Assembly: GCA_937935995.1 (NCBI GenBank) | Contig: CALGXF010000014.1 | Coordinates: 1-7,504, forward strand | Direction: 5' to 3' | From: an uncultured Alphaproteobacteria bacterium | GTDB taxonomy: Bacteria > Pseudomonadota > Alphaproteobacteria > CAAHEQ01 > UBA3637 | DNA length: 7,504 bases | Part shown: positions 6,428-7,504 of the stretch, piece after piece | Layout of the letters: every line of letters starts with the position of its first letter | Position numbering within the stretch: position 1 is the first letter of the stretch | Translations under genes and position numbers: made by a program | The notes under the pieces: model-generated | The model's database searches: none | What the model saw: only the letters and a program-made list of their open reading frames with translations | What the model was told of the DNA's origin: nothing

Positions 6428-6443
6428 AAAAGCTTCCGCTTTT
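6428..6443 (+). other. Small hairpin directly after lptB
   Basis: AAAAGC and GCTTTT pair perfectly around a TTCC loop, two bases after the lptB stop. There is no T-run beyond the stem, so it is more likely an mRNA 3'-end stabiliser or chance pairing than the terminator, which lies 17 bases further on. Confidence 0.3.
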
Positions 6444-6459
6444 CGGGGTATTTTATATG

Positions 6460-6484
6460 AAGAGGCTATGGAAGCCTCTTTTTT
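6460..6484 (+). terminator. Rho-independent terminator of the lpt operon
   Basis: AAGAGGCT (6460-6467) pairs perfectly with AGCCTCTT (6473-6480) around a five-base loop, and the 3' arm runs into further T for six in a row. It ends the plus-strand operon. On the minus strand the same stem lacks a T-run, so it is a poor terminator for the convergent repeat gene, for which I see no clear terminator. Confidence 0.9.
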
Positions 6485-6515
6485 ATAAAAGGAACCTGAA
6501 AGGGATTTTTATTTT

Positions 6516-7394
6516 TCAGTTAAGTGTGCCATAAGACCAAATACGAACGTCATTTATGAGGCCGTTGTCATCATAACTTTTCTTTAGGCAGTCATGACTG
6601 GGGGCTTCACAAAAATCCTCCGCTTTTAACTGACCGTTGTCGTAATATTCTTTCCACAGGCCGTCCATATCTCCGTCTTTATAAACGCCTTCCTTTTTTA
6701 ACTGGCCGTTGTCGTAATACGCTTTCCATTGGCCGTCCCACTCTCCATCCTTATAAAATTCTTCCGATGCTAACTGTCCATTGTCGTGATAGGATTTCCA
6801 TTGACCGTCCGGCTTTCCATCCTTATAAAATTCTTCCGCTTTTAGTTGGCCGTTATCGGAATATTTTTTTTCCCACAGCATTTTTCCATCCTTATAAGAT
6901 GTTTCCAATTCTAGCTGGCCGTTGTCGTAATAGTATTTCCATTGACCATCGGGAGCTCCATCTTTATAAAATTCTTCCTCTTCTAGCTGGCCATTATCGT
7001 AATACGCTTTCCATTGGCCGTCCTTCTTTCCGTCCTTATAAGATTCTTCCTTTTTTAACTGACCGTCGTCGTAATAGAATTTCCATAATCCTTTCGGTTT
7101 GCCGGCCTGATAATTTCGTTCTGCTCTTAATTGGCCGTTGGCATGGTATGTTTTTGATGGGCCATCTGCTTGCCCGTTTTTAAAGGATGTTTCCGCTATG
7201 ATGTTACCTTGCGCGTTATAATAAAGAACTTTTCCCGTGATGGGTTCTTGAGTCTGTTTTTCATAATAAAAAGAAGCCTTCTCATCAAAATCGATATCTG
7301 TCCCGGCATAAATTTTTTCAGCGCAAACCGCCGGAAAAGAGAAAACGGTACTGAATAAAATCCCAAAACACAAAGAAGCAAATTCTTTTTTCAT
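6516..7394 (-). CDS. Exported MORN-type (YwqK-like) tandem-repeat protein
   Basis: A 292-residue protein of unknown function. Residues 1-25 form a Sec signal peptide (Lys-Lys, hydrophobic core, probable cleavage after 'AVCA'); no proper lipobox is present, so it is likely periplasmic, secreted or surface-exposed. Residues 59-273 are nine tandem repeats of 24 residues (the fifth has 23), followed by a partial tenth. The consensus is roughly Y-Y-D-N-G-Q-L-x-x-E-x-x-Y-K-D-G-x-x-D-G-Q-W-K-x, that is, MORN_2/YwqK-type repeats expected to stack as beta-hairpins. The first two are more diverged and the middle ones nearly identical. The only cysteines of the mature chain, Cys262 and Cys269, both lie in the ninth repeat. 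Database names calling this family an 'antitoxin' have weak support, and no toxin partner is seen here. The start has GGGAGA six bases upstream. The gene converges on the lpt operon; a functional link is not indicated. Confidence 0.88.
   Translation of the reverse strand: MKKEFASLCFGILFSTVFSFPAVCAEKIYAGTDIDFDEKASFYYEKQTQEPITGKVLYYNAQGNIIAETSFKNGQADGPSKTYHANGQLRAERNYQAGKPKGLWKFYYDDGQLKKEESYKDGKKDGQWKAYYDNGQLEEEEFYKDGAPDGQWKYYYDNGQLELETSYKDGKMLWEKKYSDNGQLKAEEFYKDGKPDGQWKSYHDNGQLASEEFYKDGEWDGQWKAYYDNGQLKKEGVYKDGDMDGLWKEYYDNGQLKAEDFCEAPSHDCLKKSYDDNGLINDVRIWSYGTLN
6576..7220 (-). repeat. Tandem 72-bp repeats encoding MORN units
   Basis: The coding sequence repeats with a 72-base period. On the plus strand the marker GTCGTAATA or a close variant recurs at 6639, 6711, 6783, 6855, 6924, 6996, 7068 and, diverged, 7140. 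All spacings are 72 except one of 69 (6855 to 6924), an in-frame loss of one codon. High identity between units implies recent expansion or homogenisation, and a risk of assembly collapse. Confidence 0.93.
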
Positions 7395-7400
7395 GATAAA

Positions 7401-7406
7401 TCTCCC
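7401..7406 (-). promoter_or_regulatory. Shine-Dalgarno of the MORN-repeat gene
   Basis: GGGAGA on the minus strand, six bases before the ATG at 7394. It is well placed and confirms the start that gives the signal peptide. Confidence 0.75.
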
Positions 7407-7416
7407 ATCAAACTTT

Positions 7417-7446
7417 AAGTTACTCTTTTTGTTGCCGAAAAGTCAA
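7417..7446 (-). promoter_or_regulatory. Candidate promoter of the MORN-repeat gene
   Basis: On the minus strand TTGACT (7446-7441) is followed after 18 bases by TAACTT (7422-7417). The -35 is good and the -10 is weak. The leader would be short, about 15 bases to the ATG, which just accommodates the ribosome binding site. Confidence 0.45.
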
Positions 7447-7492
7447 CCTTTTTTGCAAATAGACTTTTTTTGTGCATTTTTCGCTTGACTCT

Positions 7493-7504
7493 AGATCGGA
7501 AGAG
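7493..7504. other. Illumina adapter remnant at contig right end
   Basis: The last twelve bases, AGATCGGAAGAG, are identical to the start of the common Illumina TruSeq adapter and lie exactly at the end of the window. This is untrimmed adapter built into the assembly, not genomic sequence. Confidence 0.93.

Noticed and set aside
6767..7183. Long open frame antisense to the MORN-repeat gene
   Set aside because: It is a by-product of the 72-base periodicity: a frame open in one unit stays open in all. It has no ribosome binding site, and its product is a cysteine- and arginine-rich low-plausibility repeat.
6576..7220. CRISPR array
   Set aside because: The repeats are contiguous with no unique spacers, stay in frame, and encode protein repeats.
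6516..7394. Toxin-antitoxin module (YwqK 'antitoxin' annotation)
   Set aside because: The family label is based on loose association. The protein has a signal peptide, and there is no adjacent small toxin gene.

Overview
The window reads as one complete short contig from a Gram-negative bacterium, most likely a host-associated or uncultured alphaproteobacterium with moderately low G+C. The lineage is inferred from the gene order RNase D - kdsD - lptC/lptA - lptB, which is typical of Alphaproteobacteria, and from LptC/LptA/LptB themselves, which imply an LPS-bearing outer membrane. The YwqK-type MORN repeats and ankyrin repeats in the two flanking genes fit a host-associated lifestyle, but that is only suggestive. 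Both contig ends carry probable Illumina adapter remnants (clear on the right, short on the left), so the outermost bases are not biological.

Layout. (1) 1-1260: a monocistronic ankyrin-repeat gene with an extended -10 promoter, a strong Shine-Dalgarno sequence and a very good terminator. (2) 1354-2825, minus strand: glycyl-tRNA synthetase of the homodimeric type, with its own near-consensus promoter and its own terminator. (3) 2866-6484, plus strand: a probable single transcription unit of tRNA-Leu(CAG), a short RNase D, arabinose-5-phosphate isomerase (KdsD), a fused LptC-LptA protein and the LPS-export ATPase LptB, closed by a terminator. (4) 6516-7446, minus strand: an exported protein built from about nine tandem 24-residue MORN-type repeats, convergent with the lpt operon.

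How the genes work together. KdsD makes the precursor of Kdo, the inner-core sugar of LPS. LptB powers LPS extraction from the inner membrane, and the LptC-LptA protein carries LPS into and across the periplasm. The operon therefore joins an early step of LPS synthesis to its transport. The tRNA and RNase D at its head add a tRNA gene and a possible tRNA/RNA 3'-processing enzyme. The back-to-back promoters between glyQS and tRNA-Leu serve two translation functions.

The most interesting point is the single continuous reading frame joining an LptC domain with its membrane anchor to an LptA domain that has lost its signal peptide. No mobile element, CRISPR array or wholly unknown multi-gene system is apparent. 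The other points of interest are the mixed-repeat ankyrin protein, the disulphide-capable last repeat of the MORN protein, and the homodimeric GlyRS in an alphaproteobacterial context.
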